Positions 8,279 through 16,862 of a stretch of DNA of 64,000 nt are shown here, piece by piece (the stretch's first letter is position 1; each line of letters opens with the position of its first letter). Below the pieces are notes generated by a model, which was not told where the DNA came from, did no database searches, and saw nothing but the letters and a program-made list of their open reading frames with translations. The stretch covers positions 5,730 through 69,729 of the forward strand of contig JBMSQB010000010.1 in the NCBI GenBank assembly GCA_049423065.1, in the 5' to 3' direction. A program made the translations under genes and the position numbers. Origin of the DNA: SYIM01 sp041182885 (GTDB taxonomy: Bacteria; Pseudomonadota; Gammaproteobacteria; Burkholderiales; Burkholderiaceae_E).

Positions 8279-8988
8279 GCGAGCTCCTCGCCATTGAGAA
8301 TCTCACCGCCGGCTATGGCGACATCACGGTACTGCGAGACATCACGCTGTCGATCGCTCCCGGACAGGTGGTGGCGCTCCTTGGCGCCAACGGCGCGGGC
8401 AAGACGACGCTGCTTCGCGCGGTGAGCGGACTGGTGGAAAGTGCCGGCGCGATCCGGTTTGCCGGGCGCCCGCTATCGGGTCTGCCACCGGAGTCGATCG
8501 CGCAGCGCGGCGTCGCGCATGTGCCCGAGGGGCGCGGCACCTTCGTTCACCTGACGGTGGACGAGAACCTTCAGCTGGGGGCGTGGCTGCGACGCGACCG
8601 CGCGGGTATCGCCGCGGATCGCGAGCGGATGTTTCAGCACTTTCCGCGCCTGAAAGAACGACTGCGTCAGCAGGCGGGCACCCTGTCGGGTGGCGAGCAG
8701 CAGATGCTCGCCATCGCCCGCGGGCTGATGTCGCGACCGAGGCTGCTGCTGCTCGATGAGCCCTCGTTCGGGCTCGCCCCGAAGCTGGTGAGCGAGCTTT
8801 TCGAGGCACTCGCCACCATTCGCGATCAGGAGCAGATGGCGATGCTGGTGGTGGAACAGAACGCGCAGGCGGCGCTCGAGCTCGCGGACAGCGCCTGTCT
8901 GCTCGAGGTCGGAAGACTCGTCACCCGCGGGTCGGCGCAAGCGCTGCGGGATGACCCCCGCGTGCAGCATGCCTATCTGGGCGATTGA
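8275..8988 (+). CDS. livF: LivF-type ABC transporter ATP-binding protein
   Basis: The second ATPase of the HAAT-type transporter, 237 residues. Walker A is GANGAGKTT (37-45), the signature LSGGEQQMLAIAR and Walker B LLLLDEPSFGLAP. The segment GVAHVPEGRGTFVHLTVDENL is diagnostic of LivF. The start at 8275 (MSELLAIENL) overlaps the livG stop by 4 nt; an upstream GTG at 8257 would add six unconserved residues. Translational coupling with livG and livH is likely. Confidence 0.92.
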   Translation: MSELLAIENLTAGYGDITVLRDITLSIAPGQVVALLGANGAGKTTLLRAVSGLVESAGAIRFAGRPLSGLPPESIAQRGVAHVPEGRGTFVHLTVDENLQLGAWLRRDRAGIAADRERMFQHFPRLKERLRQQAGTLSGGEQQMLAIARGLMSRPRLLLLDEPSFGLAPKLVSELFEALATIRDQEQMAMLVVEQNAQAALELADSACLLEVGRLVTRGSAQALRDDPRVQHAYLGD

Positions 8989-8993
8989 GACCC

Positions 8994-9872
8994 ATGACCC
9001 CCGAGGTTTTTCTTCATCAGCTGTTCGCCGGCCTCACCGCCGGTGCGATCTATGCCAGTCTGGCCGTTGCCCTGGTGATGGTGTGGCGAAGCACCCATCA
9101 CCTGAATTTCGCGCAAGGCGAGATGGCGATGTTTTCAACCTATGTCGCGCTCGCACTGATCGAAGCGGGGCTCGGCTACTGGACTGCATTCGCGGCAACG
9201 CTGGTGGTGTCATTCATCGCCTCGGCCGCGATCGAACGCCTGATCGTCGCGCCCGTTGCGCGTTCGCAGCCACTGGCGACAGTCATTGTTTTTGTGGCGC
9301 TCCTCGCAATCTTTCACAGCCTCGCCTCCTGGCTGTTCACCCCGGTGCTGCGGGAGTTCCCAAGCCCGTTTCCGGCCGGCACCCTCCCCGGCTTTCCTTA
9401 CCTGTCGGGCCACGCGGCGGGCGTGGTGGCCCTTGCGCTCATCGAGCTCGCCGCGGTCTGGCTTTTCTTCCGCTTCACGCGGCTCGGGCTTGCCATGCGC
9501 GCAGTCGCACAGAATCCGGTCTCAAGCCGGCTGGTGGGCATTTCTGCGGGCCGCATGCTTGCACTTGGCTGGGGGCTCGCCGGCGTGCTCGGCGCATGCG
9601 CCGGGATGATGATCGCCCCCATCGTTTATCTCGACCCGAACATGATGGCGGGCGTCCTTCTGTACGGGTTTGCTGCCACGCTGCTGGGTGGCATCGACAA
9701 TCCCTGGGGGGCGGCAGCGGGTGGGCTGATCGTGGGTCTGCTCGACGCCCTGGTGGGCGCCTGGCTGATTGGTCCGGAACTCAAGCTGAGCTTTGCGCTT
9801 GCCCTCATCGTGGCGGTGCTGCTGGTCAGACCTGCCGGCCTCTTCGCCCGCACGCAGGTTTCGCGGGTATGA
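8994..9872 (+). CDS. livH: LivH-type ABC transporter permease
   Basis: A 292-residue inner-membrane permease of the LivH family with about eight hydrophobic segments. Family motifs include the N-terminal LFAGLTAGAIYASLAVALVM, STHHLNFAQGEMAMF, FTRLGLAMRAVAQNP and the C-terminal LVRPAGLFA. The ATG at 8994 begins 5 nt after the livF stop; a TTG at 8985 is possible but less likely. It pairs with LivM to form the translocation pore. Confidence 0.92.
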   Translation: MTPEVFLHQLFAGLTAGAIYASLAVALVMVWRSTHHLNFAQGEMAMFSTYVALALIEAGLGYWTAFAATLVVSFIASAAIERLIVAPVARSQPLATVIVFVALLAIFHSLASWLFTPVLREFPSPFPAGTLPGFPYLSGHAAGVVALALIELAAVWLFFRFTRLGLAMRAVAQNPVSSRLVGISAGRMLALGWGLAGVLGACAGMMIAPIVYLDPNMMAGVLLYGFAATLLGGIDNPWGAAAGGLIVGLLDALVGAWLIGPELKLSFALALIVAVLLVRPAGLFARTQVSRV

Positions 9873-9876
9873 ACGC

Positions 9877-10842
9877 ATGACATCCGGTTTTCAAGCGGAG
9901 AGGCTGCGCCGGCTGTGGGCCATGATCGCGCTTGGGCTCGCCCTCGCCGCGCCCTGGCTGGTGTCGGACTACCGGCTCTTTCAGCTCACCCAGGTCTGCG
10001 TGCTCGCAATTGCCATGCTGGGGCTCAATCTCCTCACCGGCTGGTGCGGGCAGATCTCGCTTGGCCACGGCGCATTCTTCGCGCTCGGCGCCTATTTCAG
10101 CGCGTGGCTCATGCAACAGCTGGGTCTGCCCGACTGGCTCACCCTGCCTGGCAGTGCCGCCCTCTGTTTTGCCGCCGGCTGGCTGTTCGGACTGCCGGCG
10201 GCGCGGCTCGAGGGGCTCTATCTGGCCCTCGCAAGTTTTGCGCTCGCGGTCGCGGTGCCGCAGCTCTGCAAGCACCCGCTGCTCGCGCCCTGGACCGGTG
10301 GCAGCAACGGGCTCGTGCTCGATGCGGTGCAGGCGCCTGCGCTCTGGCCGCTGTCGGCTGAGCGCTGGGCTTACGCACTGGCTCTCGGCACGCTGCTCGC
10401 GGGCATGGTGCTCACCGACCGGCTGGTGCGCGGACAGCTCGGGCTTGCAATGCGCGCCCTTCGCGACCATCCGACCGCCGCCGCAACAATCGGCGTTCAC
10501 GGCGCGCAACTCAAGGCCCAGCTGTTCGGAATCAGTGCAATGTTTGCCGGTATTGCCGGGGCGCTCAGCGCGATCACGGTGCGCTACGTGGGGCCCGACA
10601 GCTTCGACATGTTTCTGTCGATTTCACTTCTGGTGGGCATTGTGGTGGGCGGTCTGGCCTCGATCACAGGCAGCCTGGTGGGCGCGCTCTTCGTGCAGTT
10701 CGTTCCCCACAGCGCAGAACAGGTGTCGCGCGAAGCGGCGTGGGCAATCTATGGCGGGTGTCTGCTGATTGCCCTCTGGGTGGCGCCCGGCGGCGTGGCC
10801 GGGCTGCTGCGACGGATGACCGGCGGGCGGACTAAGGGTTGA
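9877..10842 (+). CDS. livM: LivM-type ABC transporter permease
   Basis: A 321-residue permease, partner of LivH. It contains the LivM motif LNLLTGWCGQISLGHGAFFALGAY near residues 45-70, the cytoplasmic loop GLAMRALRDHPTAAATIGV, and a C-terminal transmembrane block ending LLRRMTGGR. The start at 9877 lies 4 nt after the livH stop. Its last 11 nt overlap the 3' end of the convergent Bug gene, so no room is left for a terminator between the two operons. No LivK-type binding protein is encoded nearby. Confidence 0.92.
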   Translation: MTSGFQAERLRRLWAMIALGLALAAPWLVSDYRLFQLTQVCVLAIAMLGLNLLTGWCGQISLGHGAFFALGAYFSAWLMQQLGLPDWLTLPGSAALCFAAGWLFGLPAARLEGLYLALASFALAVAVPQLCKHPLLAPWTGGSNGLVLDAVQAPALWPLSAERWAYALALGTLLAGMVLTDRLVRGQLGLAMRALRDHPTAAATIGVHGAQLKAQLFGISAMFAGIAGALSAITVRYVGPDSFDMFLSISLLVGIVVGGLASITGSLVGALFVQFVPHSAEQVSREAAWAIYGGCLLIALWVAPGGVAGLLRRMTGGRTKG

Positions 10843-11833
10843 GCGAAATACCGCCCTTCCTGATGATCGCTCCCCACTTCGCGATGTCGTCGGCCATGAC
10901 ACGTGCCATGTCCTCAGGCGAGGATTCCCGCGGCTCGGCGCCCAGATCGGAGAAGCGGCTGCGCACCGCCGGATCGCGAAGCGCCACATTGACATCGGCA
11001 TTGAGCCGATCGACATAAGCCCGGGCAATGCCGCGCGGCGCAATCAGCGCAAACCAGGCTGCGGACTCATACTCGGGCAGACCCGCTTCGGCCGCCGTCG
11101 GCACATTGGGTAGCGCAGGCAGACGCGATTTGGCCGCCACGGCAAGCGGGCGAACCTTTGCGCCCTGAATGGAGCCCAGCACGTTGGGGAGCAGCTGAAA
11201 GCTCACCGGTACCCGGCCCGACACCAGATCGGTCACCAGGTTGCCGGTCACCCGATACGGCACATGCGTCATGCGGGCGCCGATCAGCTGCTCGAAGAAG
11301 GCTCCTGCGAGATGCTGGGAGCTTCCGGGACCCACCGAACCGTAGCCCACGTCCGGCGTCTTCTTCAGATAGTCGATCAGCCGGGTGAGCGAATCGATTG
11401 GCAGTTCAGCACTGACCACCACAATGTTGGGCAGCACGGCAACCACGCCGATCGGCTGCAGATCCTTCTCGGGGTCGTAGCCGAGCTCGGCGTTGAGGAT
11501 CTTGTTCACCGCAAGCGGACCCGAGGTACTGAACCCGATCGTGAGTCCGTCGGGCTCAGCGCGCACCACCGAGAGCGTTCCCACATTGCCGCCTGCCGCC
11601 GGCCGGTTCAGATAGACAAAACTTCGGCCGCTGTTGGCGGCTACCTTGTCGAGCAGGAATCGGCCGATGACATCGCTCGCGCTCCCTGCGGAGAACGGAA
11701 CGATGACGCTGATCGGTTTGGAGGCAGCCTGCTGAGCCTGGGCCTGGGCGGTATTGCCCACCCACGCGGCAGTCAGCAACATCCCGAGGGCACCGGCCGC
11801 GGTCCGCGCGCCCAGTTTGCGAAGAAGGTTCAT
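10832..11833 (-). CDS. Bug family (TctC-type) receptor
   Basis: A 333-residue periplasmic receptor of the Bug family. The signal peptide runs to about AWVGNTAQAQAQQ. Motifs are ISVIVPFSAGSASDVIGRF, LNRPAAGGNVG, GPGSSQHLAGAFFEQL, THVPYRVTGNLVTDL and VPTAAEAGLPEYE. A Shine-Dalgarno (AGGAG) precedes the ATG by a few bases. It lies directly downstream of the Rieske oxygenase gene on the same strand with a 49-bp gap, so it may supply the oxygenase substrate. Its 3' end overlaps livM by 11 nt. Confidence 0.9.
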   Translation of the reverse strand: MNLLRKLGARTAAGALGMLLTAAWVGNTAQAQAQQAASKPISVIVPFSAGSASDVIGRFLLDKVAANSGRSFVYLNRPAAGGNVGTLSVVRAEPDGLTIGFSTSGPLAVNKILNAELGYDPEKDLQPIGVVAVLPNIVVVSAELPIDSLTRLIDYLKKTPDVGYGSVGPGSSQHLAGAFFEQLIGARMTHVPYRVTGNLVTDLVSGRVPVSFQLLPNVLGSIQGAKVRPLAVAAKSRLPALPNVPTAAEAGLPEYESAAWFALIAPRGIARAYVDRLNADVNVALRDPAVRSRFSDLGAEPRESSPEDMARVMADDIAKWGAIIRKGGISLNP

Positions 11834-11882
11834 CCTGGTCTCCTGTTGATGTTCGAATGATGGGGTCAGATGCGCCCGGGTG

Positions 11883-13178
11883 TCAGGCGATCAGGCCGCT
11901 GGCCGAGCCGAAGCGTGCTTCCATTACCTGCTCGAGCGACTGGCTGGCCGGTGTATGCGCGCCCCCCCCGCGAACGCGATACGCCTCGGCGCGTCCGGGT
12001 GCGGCAGGCGCCTGTCCGGCGGCAAGCGCGCGCGCCTCGCCGAGCAGAAGACGCCGGAAATGAACGATTGCGATGTCGGTGGCGGTCAGGTGCTCGCGCG
12101 TGCGATCGGCAATCACGCCCTGGCTCTCCTGCGCCATCTGGTCCTGTTCGGCAATGCCGCGTACACCGGTAAACGAGACGGTGCGCTGCTCTTCGCGAGA
12201 CAGCAGGTAGTCGTTGCCGCGATTGCGAAGCGGCACATAGCCCGCACCGAGTTCCGCAAACTGGCCGTAGCCGCCCCTTGCGTAGCGTTCGCGCTCGGCC
12301 TCGCCAAGCGGCCGATCGGGATGCCAGGCATAGGTGTAGATCCAGCAACGGCTGTCATCGATCGGCGTCCAGGTATAGCCGTAGAGGGTTTCACCGGGCA
12401 TGGCCGAGGGCGTGATCGAGTGGGTGGGCAACATGTACTGGGTGAGCCGCCAGTAGTGGTCTCCAGGGTCGGCGTGGCGGGCGCCGCCGATCAGGAACCC
12501 CACCTCATGGTCAATCAGCTTGAAGCGCGGCATGGGGTCGTTGCGCAGCCACCTGAGCCGCGCCACGTCGGCGGCCACCGCGGGATTGTCATCGCGCAGC
12601 TGCGCGGGCGCAGGCATGTGGAGAAACGAAAAATGCGCGGTATCGAGTGCGCCTTCCATGGAGTGCGTCCAGTTGCACTCGACCAGCCGCTTGGTGACGA
12701 AGCGGTGCGAGGCTGGCACGAGCCCCGCTTCGAGCTGCGGCACGCTTGCCGGACGCCCGTCCTCGGGGCCCAGATAGGCCCAGACCATGCCGGCAAACTC
12801 GGCGGTGGGGCAGGCCCGGATGCGCATCTTGCCGTGGAGTGCCGAGCCCGGCGGCACATTGGGCATATCGATGCAAGCGCCGTCGGTGGCGAACTTCCAG
12901 CCGTGATAGACGCAGCGCAGCCCCCCTTCCTCGTTCCGGCCGTAGAACAGATTCGCACCGCGGTGCGCGCACGCCGGATCGAGGAGACCGGTGCGACCAG
13001 CCGAATCGCGAAACAGCACCCAGTCTTCGCCAAGGACACGCACCCGGATCGGCGTGCAATCGGCGTCGGGCACTTCTTCGCTCAGCGCAACAGGATGCCA
13101 GTACCGCCGGAGATACTCGCCCATGACGGTGCCGGGGCCGCTTGCGATCAGAAGCGCGTTGTCCTGGGCGGAGAGCAT
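11883..13178 (-). CDS. Rieske non-heme iron oxygenase, alpha subunit (phthalate dioxygenase-like)
   Basis: A 431-residue ring-hydroxylating or O-demethylating oxygenase component. The Rieske [2Fe-2S] ligands are C70, H72, C89 and H92 (CAHRG and CVYHGW). The mononuclear iron site follows E-x3-D-x2-H-x4-H as E175, D179, H182 and H187. The N-terminal RRYWHPVALS and the overall length match phthalate 4,5-dioxygenase and phenoxybenzoate dioxygenase alpha subunits, which act as homo-oligomers with an FMN/2Fe-2S reductase. No reductase or ferredoxin gene is present in the window. An AAAGGA Shine-Dalgarno precedes the ATG. It is divergent from the phnD1 operon. Confidence 0.92.
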   Translation of the reverse strand: MLSAQDNALLIASGPGTVMGEYLRRYWHPVALSEEVPDADCTPIRVRVLGEDWVLFRDSAGRTGLLDPACAHRGANLFYGRNEEGGLRCVYHGWKFATDGACIDMPNVPPGSALHGKMRIRACPTAEFAGMVWAYLGPEDGRPASVPQLEAGLVPASHRFVTKRLVECNWTHSMEGALDTAHFSFLHMPAPAQLRDDNPAVAADVARLRWLRNDPMPRFKLIDHEVGFLIGGARHADPGDHYWRLTQYMLPTHSITPSAMPGETLYGYTWTPIDDSRCWIYTYAWHPDRPLGEAERERYARGGYGQFAELGAGYVPLRNRGNDYLLSREEQRTVSFTGVRGIAEQDQMAQESQGVIADRTREHLTATDIAIVHFRRLLLGEARALAAGQAPAAPGRAEAYRVRGGGAHTPASQSLEQVMEARFGSASGLIA

Positions 13179-13455
13179 CAGCGTGGTCCTTTCAGAAAAG
13201 TTCGGCAGGGCCCCGGTTCAACCCGGCACGCCCAAGTCTGGCCCATTGGCGCGGATGCGCCTGCCGTGTTTCGCGCGCCCGGCTCGTTACCCTGTCGGTG
13301 CCCTCGATTGTCAGTCGCTGCGCTGCGCCGATCAAGCCCGCCCGCCGAGCCAGGCGTTTCAGTGCCCGCCGCGCCACAAGTCTTTTAATATGATGCCGAT
13401 ACAACCGGTTCAGCCATCCACCCACCCAGGCCGCAAGGCCGCCGGGAGCCTGTTC
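13179..13455. promoter_or_regulatory. Divergent intergenic region, Rieske oxygenase / phnD1
   Basis: A 277-bp non-coding gap between divergent genes, expected to contain both promoters. A small perfect stem (GGCGC-GGAT-GCGCC) lies at 13248-13261. An AT-richer patch near 13380-13390 is the most promoter-like part for phnD1. No Pho-box-like tandem repeat was found here, unlike the phosphonate operons further right. Confidence 0.4.
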
Positions 13456-14484
13456 ATGAAAAAACTCGCCGCCCTGATCCTGTTTTTTACCGCCTGCGCG
13501 AGCGCCTCTGCGCAGGATACCTGCAGCCACCGTGGTGACCTCGACCCGCAGTACTGCGATGAAAACCGCGACATGGTTGCCGATCCCCCGAAGGATCCCA
13601 AGCGCTACAAGAACCCCAACACACTGGTCTTCACCTACACCCCGGTGGAAGACCCCGCCGTCTACGAAAAAGTCTTCAAGCCCTTCACCGACCATCTTGC
13701 GCAGTGCACCGCCAAGCGGGTGGTGTTCTTCCAGGTTCAGTCGAATGCCGCCGAGATCGAGGCCATGCGCTCGGGTCGCCTGCACGTGGGCGGCTTTTCA
13801 ACCGGTCCGACCGCCTTTGCGGTCAACATCGCGGGCGCAGTGCCCTTCGCCGTCAAAGGCTACGAAAAAGAGTTCCAGGGCTACAACCTGATTGTGATCG
13901 TGCGAAAGGAGTCCGCATTCCAGAAGCTCGCCGATCTCAAGGGCCGGAAAGTCGCCCACACCTCGCCCTCGTCCAATTCGGGCCACATGGCACCGATGGC
14001 GCTGTTCCCGCGCGAGGGACTCAACCCGGGCAAGGACTACAACATTCTGTTCTCTGGCAAGCACGACCAGTCGGTGCTGGGTGTGCGCTCGGGTGATTAC
14101 GAAGCCGCGGCGGTTGCCTCCGACGTGTTTCACCGCATGGCCACGCGCGGGCAAATCAAGGAGGACGACTTCCGCGTGATTTACCGCAGCGCCAAATTTC
14201 CAACCTCGTCATTTGCCTACGCCCATGATCTCGAACCGACGCTGCGCGACCGCATGCTCAAGTGCTTCTACGACTACCGCTTCACCGACGACATGAAGAA
14301 GGCATTCGACGGCGCCGACCGGTTCTTCCCGGTGACTTACCAGAAGGAGTGGGCGGTGGTTCGCGAAGTCGCCGAAGCCGGTGGCGAAAAGTTCAATGGT
14401 GCCGCCTATGAGCGCGAGGCCAGGCGCGAAGAGGAAGCACGCCGGAAGGCCGCCGAGGCGAAGGCCAAGGCCCAGGGCAAGTAG
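13456..14484 (+). CDS. phnD: PhnD-family phosph(on)ate-type ABC substrate-binding protein
   Basis: A 342-residue periplasmic binding protein of the PhnD/SsuA/transferrin-like family. After a signal peptide (MKKLAALILFFTACASASAQ) there is an unusual short N-terminal insert with Cys23 and Cys34 and a D-x-N-x-D-x3-D pattern (D35, N37, D39, D43). The usual fold then starts at LVFTYTPVEDPAVYEKVFKP. The phosphonate-binding turn is recognisable as TSPSSNSGHMAP. The C-terminus is a charged Glu/Lys/Ala-rich helix. It heads a phnD-C-E-E operon. No C-P cleaving enzyme is nearby, so the ligand could be phosphonate, phosphite or phosphate. Confidence 0.88.
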   Translation: MKKLAALILFFTACASASAQDTCSHRGDLDPQYCDENRDMVADPPKDPKRYKNPNTLVFTYTPVEDPAVYEKVFKPFTDHLAQCTAKRVVFFQVQSNAAEIEAMRSGRLHVGGFSTGPTAFAVNIAGAVPFAVKGYEKEFQGYNLIVIVRKESAFQKLADLKGRKVAHTSPSSNSGHMAPMALFPREGLNPGKDYNILFSGKHDQSVLGVRSGDYEAAAVASDVFHRMATRGQIKEDDFRVIYRSAKFPTSSFAYAHDLEPTLRDRMLKCFYDYRFTDDMKKAFDGADRFFPVTYQKEWAVVREVAEAGGEKFNGAAYEREARREEEARRKAAEAKAKAQGK

Positions 14485-14489
14485 GCGTC

Positions 14490-15254
14490 TTGAGCGCCAG
14501 CGCCGCGCTCGCGATCCGCGGGCTCACCAAGGAATACCTCCCGGGCAAGCCCGTGCTGAGGGGTGTCTCGCTCGACATCGGTTCGGGCGGGCTCACGGCC
14601 ATCATCGGCGCCTCCGGCACAGGCAAATCCACGCTGATCCGCTGCATCAACCGGCTGGTGGAACCCACCTCGGGCTCGATCGTGTTCGAGGGCCGCGACC
14701 TGGTCAAGCTCGACCGCAGGCAGTTGCGCATGGCGCGCCGCACGATAGGCATGGTGTTCCAGGAGTACAACCTGGTGGAGCGCCTGTCGGTGATGGAGAA
14801 CCTGCTCTGCGGCAGGCTGGGCTATGTGCCTGCCTGGAAGGCGTGGCTTCGCCGCTATCCGGCCGCCGACATCGACCGCGCCTTCGAACTGCTTGATATC
14901 GTGGGCCTCACGGGCTTTGAGCACCGACGCGCAGACGGGCTCTCGGGCGGGCAGCGGCAGCGCGTGGGGATCGCCCGCGCGGTGATGCAAAACCCTCGGC
15001 TGCTGCTCGCCGATGAGCCCACCTCGTCGCTCGACCCCCGCACATCAGTCGACATCATGCAACTCCTCGCGCATCTGGGCGAGAGCCTGGGCGTGCCGGT
15101 CATTGTCAACATGCACGATGTCGATCTGGCTCGGCGCTTCGCAAGCCGCATCATCGGCATGGCCGAAGGTTCCATCATTTACGACGGTGGCCCAGACGGC
15201 CTCACCGACGAGCAGCTGCGCGCGATTTATGGTGGTGAGGGTTGGCTAGGCTAG
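14490..15254 (+). CDS. phnC: Phosphonate-type ABC transporter ATPase
   Basis: A 254-residue ATPase of the PhnC family, started from TTG 5 nt after phnD1. Walker A is GASGTGKST (40-48), the signature LSGGQRQRVGIAR and Walker B LLLADEPTSSLD. PhnC-type hallmarks are GMVFQEYNLVERLSVMENLL and NMHDVDLARRFASRIIGMAEG. It overlaps the following permease gene by 13 nt, indicating coupled translation. Confidence 0.92.
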   Translation: MSASAALAIRGLTKEYLPGKPVLRGVSLDIGSGGLTAIIGASGTGKSTLIRCINRLVEPTSGSIVFEGRDLVKLDRRQLRMARRTIGMVFQEYNLVERLSVMENLLCGRLGYVPAWKAWLRRYPAADIDRAFELLDIVGLTGFEHRRADGLSGGQRQRVGIARAVMQNPRLLLADEPTSSLDPRTSVDIMQLLAHLGESLGVPVIVNMHDVDLARRFASRIIGMAEGSIIYDGGPDGLTDEQLRAIYGGEGWLG

Positions 15255-16036
15255 CCTTTGCCCGCAGCCCGTGGGCCGCGCTCGGCTGGGTCGCGCTCGC
15301 GATCTATGTCGTGTTCGCCGCGCAGCGCCTTGACTTCAGCGTCGAGCGGTTCGTGGTCGGAATCGACAACGCGAGACGCTTTCTGGGGCGGATGTTCCCG
15401 CCTGAAATCCTGCAGGCCGACAGCATGGTGCGCGGCCTCACAGAAAGCCTGGAGATCGCAATTCTTGCCTCCTGCGCAGGCATTGTTTTCTCGCTCCCGC
15501 TGGGGGTGCTCGCCGCGCGCAATCTGATGCCGGCCTGGGTCAGCTGGCCCGCGCGAGCGGTGGTCGCGCTTTGCCGCTCCTTTCATCCGGTGATCGTGGC
15601 CATCCTGTTCGTCAAAGCGGTGGGCTTTGGCGCGCTGGCCGGCATTCTCACGCTCACCGTGGCATCGGTGGGCTTCATCGGCAAGCTCTTTGCCGAGGCG
15701 ATCGAGGAAATTTCGCTCAAGCAGGTGGAGGCCGTGCGCGCCACCGGTGCGCCGTTTGCAAGCGTGCTCGCCTACGGTGTGCTGCCACAGGTCATGTCGC
15801 GTTTCGTGGGCTTTGCCACCTATCAGGTGGATTCAAACCTCCGTAACTCCACCATGGTGGGCATTGTCGGTGCGGGCGGCATCGGCAGCACACTCTTTGC
15901 GGCGTTCCAGCGCTTTGATTACAGCTTCGTCTGCGCGATCCTGATCGCCATCATCGCCATGATCATGGTCGGTGAGACGCTTGCCCGCGTGGTCCGGTCG
16001 ATCCTGGGCATCGATGCACGGCGCAGCGATGCCTGA
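15242..16036 (+). CDS. phnE: PhnE-type ABC permease (first of two)
   Basis: A 264-residue inner-membrane permease of the phosphonate/phosphite family, with a TTG start inside the 3' end of phnC. About six transmembrane segments are present. The family-specific stretches are FHPVIVAILFVKAVGFGALAG, the EAA-type loop EAIEEISLKQVEAVRATGA and NSTMVGIVGAGGIGSTL. A second, distinct PhnE follows with an 8-nt overlap, so the pore is probably a PhnE1/PhnE2 heterodimer. Confidence 0.9.
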   Translation: MARLAFARSPWAALGWVALAIYVVFAAQRLDFSVERFVVGIDNARRFLGRMFPPEILQADSMVRGLTESLEIAILASCAGIVFSLPLGVLAARNLMPAWVSWPARAVVALCRSFHPVIVAILFVKAVGFGALAGILTLTVASVGFIGKLFAEAIEEISLKQVEAVRATGAPFASVLAYGVLPQVMSRFVGFATYQVDSNLRNSTMVGIVGAGGIGSTLFAAFQRFDYSFVCAILIAIIAMIMVGETLARVVRSILGIDARRSDA

Positions 16037-16844
16037 GCCTCGCGCGGGAGAGCGCCCCGTGCGCGCATGGCAGCGCCACTCGCGCAGCGAAAGGCTCGCG
16101 CGGCTGATGCTCACCCTCACCGTGGTCGCGGCGGTGCTCGCATCGGTCCGAAGCGTGGAAGTCATCCCCGAGTTTCTGATCGATGCCCCCGAGCAGGTTC
16201 AGGATCTGCTCGTCCGGATGTGGCCGATCAATGTCGGCTTTTATCCCTCGGGCGTTCACGATGCGCTCGTCGATACGCTGCACATCGCCACGCTCGGCAC
16301 CCTCATCGCGGTGGCGCTTGCGCTTCCGGTGGGCGTGCTGTCCGCACGAAATCTGATCAGAAGCCGGCTCATCAATCTCGCCGCCCGCCTGATTCTGGTT
16401 GCCACCCGATCGGTCAATTCCCTCATCTGGGCGCTGCTCTTCGTGGCGATATTTGGTCCGGGTGCGCTGGCCGGTACGCTCGCCATTGCCTGCCGCTCGA
16501 TCGGCTTTGTCGGCAAGCTCATCGGCGAGGCGCTCGAGGAGGCCGACCCAGGTCCGGTCGAGGCCCTGCATGCGGCAGGGGCGCCCTGGCTGTCGGTGCT
16601 GTCACAGGGCTACTGGCCGCAGCTTGCGCCCACTTTCTGGTCGGTATTGCTGCTTCGCTGGGACATCAACATCCGCGAATCATCGGTGCTGGGGCTGGTG
16701 GGCGCAGGTGGCGTGGGCATGGCGCTCGACACCGCGCTGAACCTCTTCCAGTGGACCCGGGTCTCGCTCATTCTCCTGTCGATTTTCGTGATCGTGATCC
16801 TGGCCGAAATCATCGTGACGCAGATCCGAAAGCGCATCCTCTGA
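16029..16844 (+). CDS. phnE: PhnE-type ABC permease (second of two)
   Basis: A 271-residue PhnE-family permease overlapping the previous gene by 8 nt. Family segments are TRSVNSLIWALLFVAIFGPG, the EAA loop with GEALEEADPGPVEALHAAGA and ESSVLGLVGAGGVGMALD. The start at 16029 (MPEPRAGERP) was preferred over upstream starts inside phnE1. Two-permease arrangements are common in PhnDCE systems. The next gene, a HAD phosphatase, begins 18 nt later. Confidence 0.9.
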   Translation: MPEPRAGERPVRAWQRHSRSERLARLMLTLTVVAAVLASVRSVEVIPEFLIDAPEQVQDLLVRMWPINVGFYPSGVHDALVDTLHIATLGTLIAVALALPVGVLSARNLIRSRLINLAARLILVATRSVNSLIWALLFVAIFGPGALAGTLAIACRSIGFVGKLIGEALEEADPGPVEALHAAGAPWLSVLSQGYWPQLAPTFWSVLLLRWDINIRESSVLGLVGAGGVGMALDTALNLFQWTRVSLILLSIFVIVILAEIIVTQIRKRIL

Positions 16845-16862
16845 CCACGGGTCGATCGCCGA

